Of a stretch of 21,942 nt of DNA, positions 13,427 to 21,942 are shown piece after piece. Origin of the DNA: CAVPEV01 sp963703555 (lineage in GTDB: Bacteria > Actinomycetota > Actinomycetes > Actinomycetales > Cellulomonadaceae). The stretch's first letter is position 1. Every line of letters begins with the position of its first letter. The notes under the pieces were generated by a model. That model did not search any database, was not told the DNA's origin, and saw nothing but the letters and a program-made list of their open reading frames with translations. The stretch lies in NCBI GenBank assembly GCA_963703555.1, contig CAVPEV010000012.1, positions 1-21,942 on the forward strand. The letters run 5' to 3'. A program made the translations under genes and the position numbers.

Positions 13427-13842
13427 CAGTTACCACCCTCGCGCACCACGAAACGGGTCTTCATGGGGAGCTTGTGCTGCGCGCGGCGCATCGCCTCGCG
13501 GGCCAGCGGCTCCGGGACGCCGGCGAGCTCGAACATCACTCGGCCCGGCTTGACGTTGGCCACCCACCACTCCGGGGACCCCTTGCCGGAACCCATCCGG
13601 GTCTCGGCCGGCTTCTTCGTCAGCGGACGGTCCGGGTAGATGTTGATCCACACCTTCCCGCCACGCTTGATGTGCCGGTTCATGGCGATACGCGCGGCCT
13701 CGATCTGCCGATTCGTCACGTACGCCGGCTCGAGCGCCTGGATGCCGAACTCGCCGAAGGCGATCGTGGTGCCTCCGGTGGCCGCGCCGGAGCGCGTCGG
13801 CCGGTGCTGCTTGCGGTGCGCCAACCTGCGGGGGATGAGCAC
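13426..13842 (-). CDS. rplP: 50S ribosomal protein L16
   Basis: L16 shapes the A-site tRNA elbow region and is needed late in assembly. The 138-residue product starts at GTG (VLIPRRLAHRKQHRPTRSG) and contains FGEFGIQALEPAYVTNRQIE, GGKVWINIYPD and the block ETRMGSGKGSPEWWVANVKP. Length is normal. It begins 3 nt after the rpsC stop. Confidence 0.97.
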   Translation of the reverse strand: MLIPRRLAHRKQHRPTRSGAATGGTTIAFGEFGIQALEPAYVTNRQIEAARIAMNRHIKRGGKVWINIYPDRPLTKKPAETRMGSGKGSPEWWVANVKPGRVMFELAGVPEPLAREAMRRAQHKLPMKTRFVVREGGN

Positions 13843-13845
13843 GAC

Positions 13846-14649
13846 TCACGCCTCCTTCGTCTCGGCCGGGGCCTCGGCCACGGGCGCCGAGGTGCCCGGG
13901 ACCTCGGCGCGGTCACGGCGCGGGCCGCGGCCGGGCCGCTCGGTACGGTCGCTGCGCGGACCACGCGGCGCCCGGGGCGCCATCGTCGCCTGCTCGCGGG
14001 CGAACTCCCGCTCGGTCATGTCGCCCCGGTAGACCCACACCTTGACGCCGATCCGCCCGAAGGTGGTCCGGGCCTCGAAGAAGCCGTAGTCGATGTTCGC
14101 GCGCAGCGTGTGCAGCGGCACCCGCCCCTCGCGGTAGAACTCCGTGCGGCTCATCTCCGCGCCGCCCAGGCGCCCGGAGACCTGCACCCTGACGCCCTTG
14201 GCGCCGGCCCGCTGGGCGGACTGGATCCCCTTGCGCATGGCGCGCCGGAACGACACCCGGCTGGCCAGCTGCTCCGCGATGCCCTGCGCCACCAGCTGCG
14301 CCTCGATCTCGGGGTTCTTCACCTCGAGGATGTTGAGCTGCACCTGCTTGCCGGTGAGCTTCTCCAGCTCCCCGCGGATGCGGTCGGCCTCCGCCCCGCG
14401 GCGGCCGATGACGATGCCCGGCCGAGCGGTGTGGATGTCCACCCGCACGCGGTCGCGGGTGCGCTCGATCTCCACCTTGGCGATGCCCGCACGCTCCAGG
14501 CCCGTGCTCATCAGCTTGCGGATGGCCACGTCCTCGCGGACGTAGTCGCGGTAGCGCTGTCCCTGCTTCGTCGAGTCCGCGAACCACCGCGACCGGTGGT
14601 CGGCCGTGATGCCCAGGCGGAACCCCAGCGGGTTGACCTTCTGTCCCAC
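13846..14649 (-). CDS. rpsC: 30S ribosomal protein S3 with charged C-terminal tail
   Basis: S3 lies at the mRNA entry channel. The product starts at GTG (VGQKVNPLGFRLGITADHRS), has a KH domain with the GRRGAE loop, and a C-terminal S3 domain with MRKGIQSAQRAGAKGVRVQV in part and VKVWVYRGD. From about residue 215 it runs into an Arg/Pro/Ala/Glu-rich tail, making 267 residues compared with about 230 in E. coli. Long S3 tails are common in actinobacteria. The GTG shares one base with the rplV TAG (TAGTG). Confidence 0.97.
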   Translation of the reverse strand: MGQKVNPLGFRLGITADHRSRWFADSTKQGQRYRDYVREDVAIRKLMSTGLERAGIAKVEIERTRDRVRVDIHTARPGIVIGRRGAEADRIRGELEKLTGKQVQLNILEVKNPEIEAQLVAQGIAEQLASRVSFRRAMRKGIQSAQRAGAKGVRVQVSGRLGGAEMSRTEFYREGRVPLHTLRANIDYGFFEARTTFGRIGVKVWVYRGDMTEREFAREQATMAPRAPRGPRSDRTERPGRGPRRDRAEVPGTSAPVAEAPAETKEA

Positions 14650-15020
14650 TATCGGGCCCTTCCCTTCGTGCTGTCACGCTCGGAGACGACCACGGTGATG
14701 TGGCTCGTCCGCTTGAGGATCTGTCCCGCGCGGCCCTGCGCCCGCGGACGGAACCGCTTGAGCGTCGGGCCCTCGTCGACGAACGCCTCGGAGACGTACA
14801 GGGTGCCCTCGTCGAGGCGCTGCCCCGCCCGGCTGGCACCCTCACGGGCGTTGGCGATCGCGGACTGCACGACCTTGAGCACCGGCTCGCCCGCGGCCTG
14901 CGGCGCGTACTGCAGCACCGCCACGGCGTCGGCCGCCTGCTTGCCCCGGATGAGATCCACGACGCGCCGGGCCTTCTGGGGCGTGACGCGGACGAACCGC
15001 GCCTTCGCCTTGGCTTCCAT
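14649..15020 (-). CDS. rplV: 50S ribosomal protein L22
   Basis: L22 lines the peptide exit tunnel; its extended hairpin forms part of the constriction near the macrolide site. The 123-residue product begins MEAKAKARFVRVTPQKARRV, contains LIRGKQAADAVAVLQYAPQA and, for the hairpin, PTLKRFRPRAQGRAGQILKR. No insertion or deletion in the hairpin is apparent. Length is normal. The 54-nt gap from rpsS is among the larger ones in this block. Confidence 0.97.
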   Translation of the reverse strand: MEAKAKARFVRVTPQKARRVVDLIRGKQAADAVAVLQYAPQAAGEPVLKVVQSAIANAREGASRAGQRLDEGTLYVSEAFVDEGPTLKRFRPRAQGRAGQILKRTSHITVVVSERDSTKGRAR

Positions 15021-15074
15021 CGCTGTCCTGCCTTCTCGTTGTGTCAGCGTCCAGGTGTCACCGTGACCCGCAGG

Positions 15075-15356
15075 TCAGCGGCGACGACCCTTCCGGTCGT
15101 CCTTCTCGTGGCCGCGGAACGTCCGCGTGGGGGCGAACTCGCCGAGCTTGTGGCCCACCATCGACTCGGTGACGAACACCGGGACGTGCTTGCGGCCGTC
15201 GTGCACGGCCACGGTGTGACCGAGGAAGTCCGGGGTGATCATCGATCGCCGCGACCAGGTCTTGATGACCGTCTTGGCGCCCGACTCGTTGAGGGCGTCG
15301 ACCTTCTTCTGCAGGTGGCCGTCGACGAACGGCCCCTTCTTCAGGCTGCGTGGCAT
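15075..15356 (-). CDS. rpsS: 30S ribosomal protein S19
   Basis: S19 pairs with S13 in the 30S head. The 93-residue product begins MPRSLKKGPFVDGHLQKKVD and contains TWSRRSMITPDFLGHTVAVH and VGHKLGEFAPTRTFRGH. Length is the family norm. It begins 14 nt after the rplB stop. Confidence 0.98.
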   Translation of the reverse strand: MPRSLKKGPFVDGHLQKKVDALNESGAKTVIKTWSRRSMITPDFLGHTVAVHDGRKHVPVFVTESMVGHKLGEFAPTRTFRGHEKDDRKGRRR

Positions 15357-15370
15357 CTGTCGACTCCCTC

Positions 15371-16207
<837 letters not shown>

Positions 16208-16241
16208 GGAGATCTGTCCTCACTGATTCTCTGGCGACCGG

Positions 16242-16544
16242 TCAGCCGACCGGGCCACCGAAGATGTCGATCGAGCCCTCGCGCAGCGTCACGATCGCCC
16301 GCTTCGTGTCCTTGCGGCGGCCGCTGCCCTTCCGGGTCCGCAGCACCTTGCCCTGGCGGTTCGCCGTGTTCACCGAGGCGACCTTGACCGAGAAGACCTG
16401 CTCGACGGCGATCTTGATCTCCGTCTTGTTCGCCCGCGGGTCCACCAGGAACGTGTACTTGCCCTCGTCGAGGAGCCCGTAACTCTTCTCCGAGACCACG
16501 GGCGCGATCAGGATGTCGCGCGGGTTCTTGCCGACGGCGGTCAC
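16242..16544 (-). CDS. rplW: 50S ribosomal protein L23
   Basis: L23 sits at the tunnel exit and is the main docking site for trigger factor and SRP. The 100-residue product contains DILIAPVVSEKSYGLLDEGK, FLVDPRANKTEIKIAVEQVF and the C-terminal REGSIDIFGGPVG. Length is normal. The start is GTG, overlapping the rplD stop as GTGA (16541-16544), so it is coupled to rplD. Confidence 0.98.
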   Translation of the reverse strand: MTAVGKNPRDILIAPVVSEKSYGLLDEGKYTFLVDPRANKTEIKIAVEQVFSVKVASVNTANRQGKVLRTRKGSGRRKDTKRAIVTLREGSIDIFGGPVG

Positions 16545-17215
16545 TTCGCCTCCTCCTGCGCCGTGGCGCCTGCCCCGTCGGCCGGCTGGCCGGCCAGGAA
16601 GGTGCTCAGGGCGTCCTGCGTGAACACGACGTCGTCGCTGACCAGGACGTCGTAGGTGTTGAGCTGGTCAGGCACGAGGAGGTGGACGCCCGCCAGGTTG
16701 CGCAGCGACATCCAGCTGAGCTCGTCGGTCCGCTGCGCCACGACCAGGACGTCGCGCCGGTCGGTGAGGTGGGCGAGCACCTGGGCCGCCGCGCTCGTCG
16801 ACGGCGAGTCGTCGACGCCGAAACCAGTGACCACGTGCACCCGCCCGGCCCGGGCCCGGTCCGACAGGGCGCCGCGCAGCGCGGCTGCCTTCATCTTCTT
16901 GGGCGTGCGCTGGGCATAGTCGCGCGGCTGGGGCCCGTGCACGACGCCGCCCCCGGCGAACTGCGGCGCGCGGGTCGAGCCCTGCCGGGCCCGCCCGGTG
17001 CCCTTCTGCTTGTACGGCTTGCGGCCACCGCCGGAGACCTCACCGCGGGTCTTCGTCGAGTGGGTGCCCTGCCGGGCGGCAGCCAGCTGCGCGACGACGA
17101 CCTGGTGGATCAGCGGCACGTTGGTCTGCACGTCGAAGACCGCACCGGGCAGCTCGACCGTGCCGGCTGCGGCTCCCGCGGCGTCCAGGACATCGATGGT
17201 CAGCGTCTGTGACAT
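16541..17215 (-). CDS. rplD: 50S ribosomal protein L4
   Basis: L4 is a tunnel-wall protein and, in E. coli, the autoregulator of the S10 operon. The 224-residue product begins MSQTLTIDVLDAAGAAAGTV. Its extended tunnel loop contains KTRGEVSGGGRKPYKQKGTG and RARQGSTRAPQFAGGGVVHG. The C-terminal residues past the core are Ala/Gly/Glu-rich. The ATG at 17215 lies five bases after the rplC stop; a much longer frame upstream overlaps rplC and is discarded. Confidence 0.97.
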   Translation of the reverse strand: MSQTLTIDVLDAAGAAAGTVELPGAVFDVQTNVPLIHQVVVAQLAAARQGTHSTKTRGEVSGGGRKPYKQKGTGRARQGSTRAPQFAGGGVVHGPQPRDYAQRTPKKMKAAALRGALSDRARAGRVHVVTGFGVDDSPSTSAAAQVLAHLTDRRDVLVVAQRTDELSWMSLRNLAGVHLLVPDQLNTYDVLVSDDVVFTQDALSTFLAGQPADGAGATAQEEAK

Positions 17216-17220
17216 CCGGC

Positions 17221-17877
17221 TCACGCCCCCTTCACTGCGCTGCGGACCAGGACCAGGCCGCCGCGAGGGCCGGGGATCGCGCCCTTGACGAGCAGCACGC
17301 CCTTCTCGACGTCGACCGCGTGGATGGTGAGGTTCTGCGTGCTCTGACGCTCGCCACCCATCCGGCCGGCCATCCGCACGCCCTTGAACACCCGCGACGG
17401 GGTGGCGGACGAGCCGATCGACCCGGGGTGGCGGTGGTTGCGGTGCGAACCGTGCGAGGAGCTGAAGCCGCCGAAACCGTGCCGCTTCATCACCCCGGCC
17501 GTACCCTTGCCCTTCGTCGTGCCCTGCACGTCCACGAGCGACCCGGCGGCGAACACGTCCGCGGTGAGCTCCTGGCCCGGCGCGAACCCCGCCGACCCGG
17601 TACGGACCTCGGCCACGTGGCGACGGGGGGTCACGCCCGCCTTCTCGAAGTGGCCGCGCAGCGGCTGGGTGACCCGGCGCGGGTCGACCTGGCCGTAGGC
17701 GAGCTGCACCGCCTCGTAACCGTCCGTCTCGACGGTCCGCACCTGGGTCACGACGTTGGTGCCGACCTCGACGACGGTCACCGGCACGAGGCGCCCCGCG
17801 GCGTCCCACACCTGCGTCATGCCGAGCTTGGTGCCGAGCAGCGCCGTGACGGCGCGCGCACCCTGCTGGGTGGTCAT
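17221..17877 (-). CDS. rplC: 50S ribosomal protein L3
   Basis: L3 initiates large-subunit assembly and reaches the peptidyl-transferase centre. The 218-residue product contains LLGTKLGMTQVWD near the start and the central loop block GSHRNHRHPGSIGSSATPSR, followed by VFKGVRMAGRMGGER. Length is normal. It begins 20 nt after the rpsJ stop, with GGAAGGA as ribosome binding site. Confidence 0.98.
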   Translation of the reverse strand: MTTQQGARAVTALLGTKLGMTQVWDAAGRLVPVTVVEVGTNVVTQVRTVETDGYEAVQLAYGQVDPRRVTQPLRGHFEKAGVTPRRHVAEVRTGSAGFAPGQELTADVFAAGSLVDVQGTTKGKGTAGVMKRHGFGGFSSSHGSHRNHRHPGSIGSSATPSRVFKGVRMAGRMGGERQSTQNLTIHAVDVEKGVLLVKGAIPGPRGGLVLVRSAVKGA

Positions 17878-17897
17878 CGATCAGTTCCTTCCCAGCG

Positions 17898-18206
17898 TCA
17901 GAGCTTGATCTCGATGTTCACGTCCGCCGGCAGGTCGAGTCGCATGAGCGAGTCCACCGCCTTCGGCGTCGGGTCGATGATGTCGATCAGCCGCTTGTGC
18001 GTGCGCATCTCGAAGTGCTCGCGGCTGTCCTTGTACTTGTGCGGCGACCGGATGACGCAGAAGACGTTCTTCTCCGTCGGCAGCGGCACCGGGCCCACGA
18101 CCGTCGCACCAGCGCGGGTCACCGTGTCGACGATCTTGCGCGCCGAGCTGTCGATGACCTCGTGGTCGTAGGACTTGAGCCGGATGCGGATCTTCTGTCC
18201 CGCCAT
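17898..18206 (-). CDS. rpsJ: 30S ribosomal protein S10 (NusE)
   Basis: S10 is a 30S head protein that also acts as NusE in antitermination, linking NusG and RNA polymerase to the ribosome. The 102-residue product begins MAGQKIRIRLKSYDHEVIDS and ends LPADVNIEIKL; length matches the family exactly. An in-frame extension of 22 codons upstream exists but is not conserved S10. GAAGAGAGAGAAG upstream is a diffuse purine-rich binding site. It is the first gene of the S10-spc block, behind a leader of about 230 nt. Confidence 0.98.
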   Translation of the reverse strand: MAGQKIRIRLKSYDHEVIDSSARKIVDTVTRAGATVVGPVPLPTEKNVFCVIRSPHKYKDSREHFEMRTHKRLIDIIDPTPKAVDSLMRLDLPADVNIEIKL

Positions 18207-18437
18207 GGCGTCGTCTACTTCTCTCTCTTCGTCCCGCGTGAACTCCGACCCCCGCGCTCGGGCGTGTCGCACAGCCCGGCACAGCGAGGTCCGTGGACCC
18301 GACGTGTCGCACCGTGCCGCACCGCGCGAGGTTGTGGGGTGCAGATCGGGATCGCCGCCCGGGTTCCCCCAGGGCTACCGAGCCCGGAACGTGCTCCTGC
18401 CCGCCGGACGCGCGCGAGCACGTCCCTGCCAGGCAAC
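18207..18437 (-). ncRNA. Putative structured 5' leader of the S10 operon
   Basis: If the promoter at 18444-18473 is used, the message has a leader of about 230 nt before rpsJ. It contains a nested stem-loop: outer GTTCC/GGAAC (18363-18367/18386-18390) and inner GGGCT/AGCCC (18372-18376/18381-18385) with a four-base loop. Further on, CGGGC/GCCCG plus GTG/CAC can form a bulged hairpin around the copy of the 10-base motif nearest rpsJ. No gene was found. Ribosomal-protein leaders often act as autoregulatory binding sites; that role is inferred here. Confidence 0.4.
18263..18322. repeat. Three copies of a 10-base motif in the S10 leader
   Basis: CGTGTCGCAC occurs at 18263-18272 and 18303-18312, starts exactly 40 bases apart. 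A one-mismatch copy, CGTGCCGCAC, abuts the second at 18313-18322. On the transcript the motif reads GTGCGACACG, itself a three-pair mini-hairpin. Confidence 0.6.
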
Positions 18438-18443
18438 CTGACC

Positions 18444-18473
18444 AGTGTGCCAGACGCCCCCGCCGATCACCAA
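18444..18473 (-). promoter_or_regulatory. Candidate S10-operon promoter
   Basis: On the minus strand TTGGTG (18468-18473) and CACACT (18444-18449) are separated by 18 bases, resembling -35 and -10 elements, and lie between the tuf terminator and rpsJ. Both hexamers depart from consensus, so this is tentative. Confidence 0.35.
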
Positions 18474-18501
18474 ACCGGTGCGACCGGAGCCGGGGCACGG
18501 G

Positions 18502-18534
18502 CCGGGCCCGGGCGCGCGAGGCACCCGGGCCCGG
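18502..18534 (-). terminator. Terminator hairpin after tuf (end of str operon)
   Basis: CCGGGCCCGGG (18502-18512) and CCCGGGCCCGG (18524-18534) give 11 perfect pairs around an 11-base loop, starting 9 nt past the tuf stop. The arms are themselves nearly palindromic, so alternative folds exist. No U-tract follows. Confidence 0.6.
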
Positions 18535-18543
18535 GCCGGCACG

Positions 18544-19737
<1,194 letters not shown>

Positions 19738-19782
19738 TGGGGTGTCCTCCTCGGACTTGGTGTCGGTGCCGGTCGTCAGCCG

Positions 19783-19818
19783 GGTCCCGGGTCGGGACCT
19801 GCACGGCGAGCCGTCCTA
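19783..19818 (-). promoter_or_regulatory. fusA-tuf gap: small hairpin and weak -10
   Basis: In the 124-nt gap, GGTCCC/GGGACC (19783-19788/19794-19799) form a six-pair hairpin. Upstream of it the minus strand reads TAGGAC (19813-19818), a weak -10 without a recognisable -35. A separate tuf promoter is known in some actinobacteria, but evidence here is slight. Confidence 0.2.
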
Positions 19819-19861
19819 CGGGTCGGTTGTTACTGGTACTGCGTCGGTCGACCTGTGGGAC

Positions 19862-21942
19862 TCACTCGCCCCGGGTCTTCTTGATGATCTCGTCGGCAAC
19901 GGTGCGAGGGACCTCTGCATAGCTGTCGAACTGCATCGTGTACACCGCGCGACCCTGGGTCTTCGACCGCAGGTCGCCGACGTACCCGAACATCTCCGCG
20001 AGCGGCACCAGGGCGCGGATGACCTTGACCCCGGTGGCGTCGTCCATGGCCTGGATCATCCCGCGGCGGGAGTTGAGGTCGCCGATCACCTCGCCCATGT
20101 ACTCCTCGGGGGTGCGCACCTCCACGGCCATGATCGGCTCGAGCAGCACCGGGTCCGCCCTGCGCGCGGCCTCCTTCAGGATCATGGAGCCGGCGATCTT
20201 GAACGCCATCTCCGAGGAGTCGACCTCGTGGTAGGCCCCGTCGAGCAGGGTCGCCTTGATGCCGACCATCGGGAAGCCCGCCAGCACACCCATCTGCATC
20301 GCGGACTGGATGCCCGCGTCGACACTGGGGATGTACTCGCGCGGGATCCGGCCACCGGTCACCGCATTGACGAACTCGTACAGCGCGCCGTCCTCGGAGA
20401 CCAGTGGCTCGAACTTCATCTGGATCTTGGCGTACTGGCCCGACCCGCCGGTCTGCTTCCTGTGCAGGTAGTCGATCTTGTCCACGGCGCGGCGGATGGT
20501 CTCCCGGTACGCCACCTGCGGCTTGCCGACGTTCGCCTCGACGTGGAACTCGCGGCGCATGCGGTCGACGAGGATGTCCAGATGGAGCTCGCCCATCCCG
20601 CCGATGATCGTCTGGCCGGACTCCTCGTCCAGCCGGACCCGGAAGGTCGGGTCCTCCTCGGCGAGCTTCTGGATGGCCAGCGAGAGCTTCTCCTGGTCAC
20701 CCTTCGTCTTGGGCTCGATCGCCACATCGATCACCGGCTCCGGGAACGTCATGGACTCCAGCACGATCGGGTGCGCCGCATCGCACAGCGTGTCCCCCGT
20801 CGTCGTGTCCTTCAGCCCGATCATCGCGTAGATGTGGCCCGCCTGGGCCTCCTCGACGGGGTTCTCCTTGTTGGCGTGCATCTGGAAGAGCTTCCCGATG
20901 CGCTCCTTCTTGCCCTTGGTCGCGTTGAGCACCTGGGCGCCCTGCACGACCTTGCCCGAGTAGACCCGCACGTACGTCAGCCGCCCGAAGAACGGGTGGG
21001 CCGCGACCTTGAAAGCCAGTGCGGAGAACGGCTCCGACGCGTCGGGGTGCCGCTCCAGGACGATGCTCTCGTCCTTGGGGTCGTGGCCCTCGATCGGCGG
21101 CACGTCCAGCGGCGAGGGCAGGAAGGCGACCACGGCGTCGAGCATGGGCTGGACGCCCTTGTTCTTGAACGCCGAGCCGCACAGCACCGGGTAGCCCTCG
21201 CCGGCGATGGTCAGCCGGCGGACGCCCGCCCGGATCTCGTCGGCGGTGAGCTCCTCGCCGCCCAGGTACTTCTCCAGCAGCGTCTCGTCCGCCTCGGCGA
21301 CCGCCTCGACGAGCTCGTTGCGGTACTGCGCCGCACGCTCGCGCAGGTCCTCGGGAATCTCCTCGATCTGGTAGTGCTCGCCCAGCTCGGTCTCGCCGCG
21401 CCACACCAGCGCCTTGCGGTCGATCAGGTCGACGACGCCGATGAAGTCCGACTCGGCACCGATCGGCAGCTGCACCACGAGCGGGCGCGCCTTCAGGCGG
21501 TCCCTGATGGTGCGCACCGTGTAGTAGAAGTCGGCGCCGAGCTTGTCCATCTTGTTGACGAAGCAGATGCGCGGCACGGCGTACTTGTCCGCCTGACGCC
21601 ACACGGTCTCCGACTGCGGCTCGACACCCTCCTTGCCGTCGAAGACGGCCACCGCGCCGTCCAGGACGCGCAACGAGCGCTCCACCTCGACCGTGAAGTC
21701 GACGTGCCCGGGGGTGTCGATGATGTTGATCTGGTTGTTCTTCCAGAAGCAGGTCGTCGCGGCAGACGTGATCGTGATGCCGCGTTCCTGCTCCTGCGCC
21801 ATCCAGTCCATCGTCGCGGCGCCCTCGTGGACCTCACCGATCTTGTAGTTGATCCCGGTGTAGTACAGGATCCGCTCGGTGGTCGTCGTCTTCCCTGCGT
21901 CGATGTGCGCCATGATGCCGATGTTGCGGACCCTCGCCAGGT
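19862..21942 (-). CDS. fusA: Elongation factor G (N-terminus beyond window)
   Basis: EF-G drives translocation and, with RRF, ribosome recycling. The frame stays open to the right edge, reading LARVRNIGIMAHIDAGKTTT, so perhaps 8-10 N-terminal residues are missing; the internal ATG at 21913 is not the start. GTPase motifs are AHIDAGKT, ERGITITSAATT, DTPGH and NKMD. Domain IV shows the conserved GGRIPREYIPSVDAGIQ block. The visible 692 residues fit a full-length bacterial EF-G of about 700. rpsL and rpsG are expected upstream, outside the window. Confidence 0.98.
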   Translation of the reverse strand, partial: LARVRNIGIMAHIDAGKTTTTERILYYTGINYKIGEVHEGAATMDWMAQEQERGITITSAATTCFWKNNQINIIDTPGHVDFTVEVERSLRVLDGAVAVFDGKEGVEPQSETVWRQADKYAVPRICFVNKMDKLGADFYYTVRTIRDRLKARPLVVQLPIGAESDFIGVVDLIDRKALVWRGETELGEHYQIEEIPEDLRERAAQYRNELVEAVAEADETLLEKYLGGEELTADEIRAGVRRLTIAGEGYPVLCGSAFKNKGVQPMLDAVVAFLPSPLDVPPIEGHDPKDESIVLERHPDASEPFSALAFKVAAHPFFGRLTYVRVYSGKVVQGAQVLNATKGKKERIGKLFQMHANKENPVEEAQAGHIYAMIGLKDTTTGDTLCDAAHPIVLESMTFPEPVIDVAIEPKTKGDQEKLSLAIQKLAEEDPTFRVRLDEESGQTIIGGMGELHLDILVDRMRREFHVEANVGKPQVAYRETIRRAVDKIDYLHRKQTGGSGQYAKIQMKFEPLVSEDGALYEFVNAVTGGRIPREYIPSVDAGIQSAMQMGVLAGFPMVGIKATLLDGAYHEVDSSEMAFKIAGSMILKEAARRADPVLLEPIMAVEVRTPEEYMGEVIGDLNSRRGMIQAMDDATGVKVIRALVPLAEMFGYVGDLRSKTQGRAVYTMQFDSYAEVPRTVADEIIKKTRGE

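Noticed and set aside
16541..17809. 422-codon frame containing rplD
   Set aside because: Only the last 224 codons are L4; the first part overlaps rplC out of frame.
18207..18272. 22-codon N-terminal extension of rpsJ
   Set aside because: S10 is almost always close to 102 residues and MAGQKIRIRL is the normal start; the extension lies in the leader.

Overview
The window is a high-G+C chromosome segment whose bulk is the conserved ribosomal-protein superoperon, read on the minus strand. The genome is almost certainly an actinomycete. The sequence is very G+C-rich, with third codon positions nearly all G or C and frequent GTG starts. Gene order is str-S10-spc-alpha with a zinc-type S14, adk lies directly after secY, adenylate kinase has the short lid, and several ribosomal proteins carry low-complexity Ala/Glu/Arg tails. 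I cannot place the genus from sequence alone.

Layout from right to left, in transcription order. (1) End of the str operon: fusA (running off the right edge) and tuf, closed by an 11-bp G+C hairpin. (2) A 337-nt gap with a candidate S10 promoter and a leader of about 230 nt. The leader holds a nested stem-loop and three copies of a 10-base motif. (3) S10 and spc genes as one tight block: rpsJ-rplC-rplD-rplW-rplB-rpsS-rplV-rpsC-rplP-rpmC-rpsQ-rplN-rplX-rplE-rpsN-rpsH-rplF-rplR-rpsE-rpmD-rplO. Many stop/start pairs overlap (TGATG, GTGA, TAGTG). (4) rplO-secY gap with two strong hairpins and a possible promoter, then secY and adk overlapping by ATGA. (5) A 259-nt gap where many actinobacteria carry map; it holds a good -10 element and a long infA leader. 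(6) Alpha operon infA-rpmJ-rpsM-rpsK-rpoA-rplQ, without rpsD. Unlike the block upstream it is loosely spaced, with strong stem-loops in the gaps after rpmJ, rpsM and rpsK. (7) A terminator hairpin after rplQ.

The left 2.9 kb is less conserved: an alpha/beta-hydrolase (minus), a ROK/polyphosphate-glucokinase-like gene (plus), truA (minus), and the D/E-rich end of what may be a plus-strand gene at the left edge. truA and the ROK gene diverge from overlapping promoters, and both look leaderless. The hydrolase also has a -10 motif seven bases before its best start codon.

Together the main genes make the ribosome (small- and large-subunit proteins), its GTPase factors (EF-G, EF-Tu), IF-1, RNA polymerase alpha, the SecY channel and adenylate kinase. 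This is a housekeeping region: I found no mobile element, CRISPR array, tRNA or rRNA. The points worth a second look are regulatory RNA structure, the absence of map, the rplQ repeat tail and the ROK-like protein with an altered sugar-binding motif.
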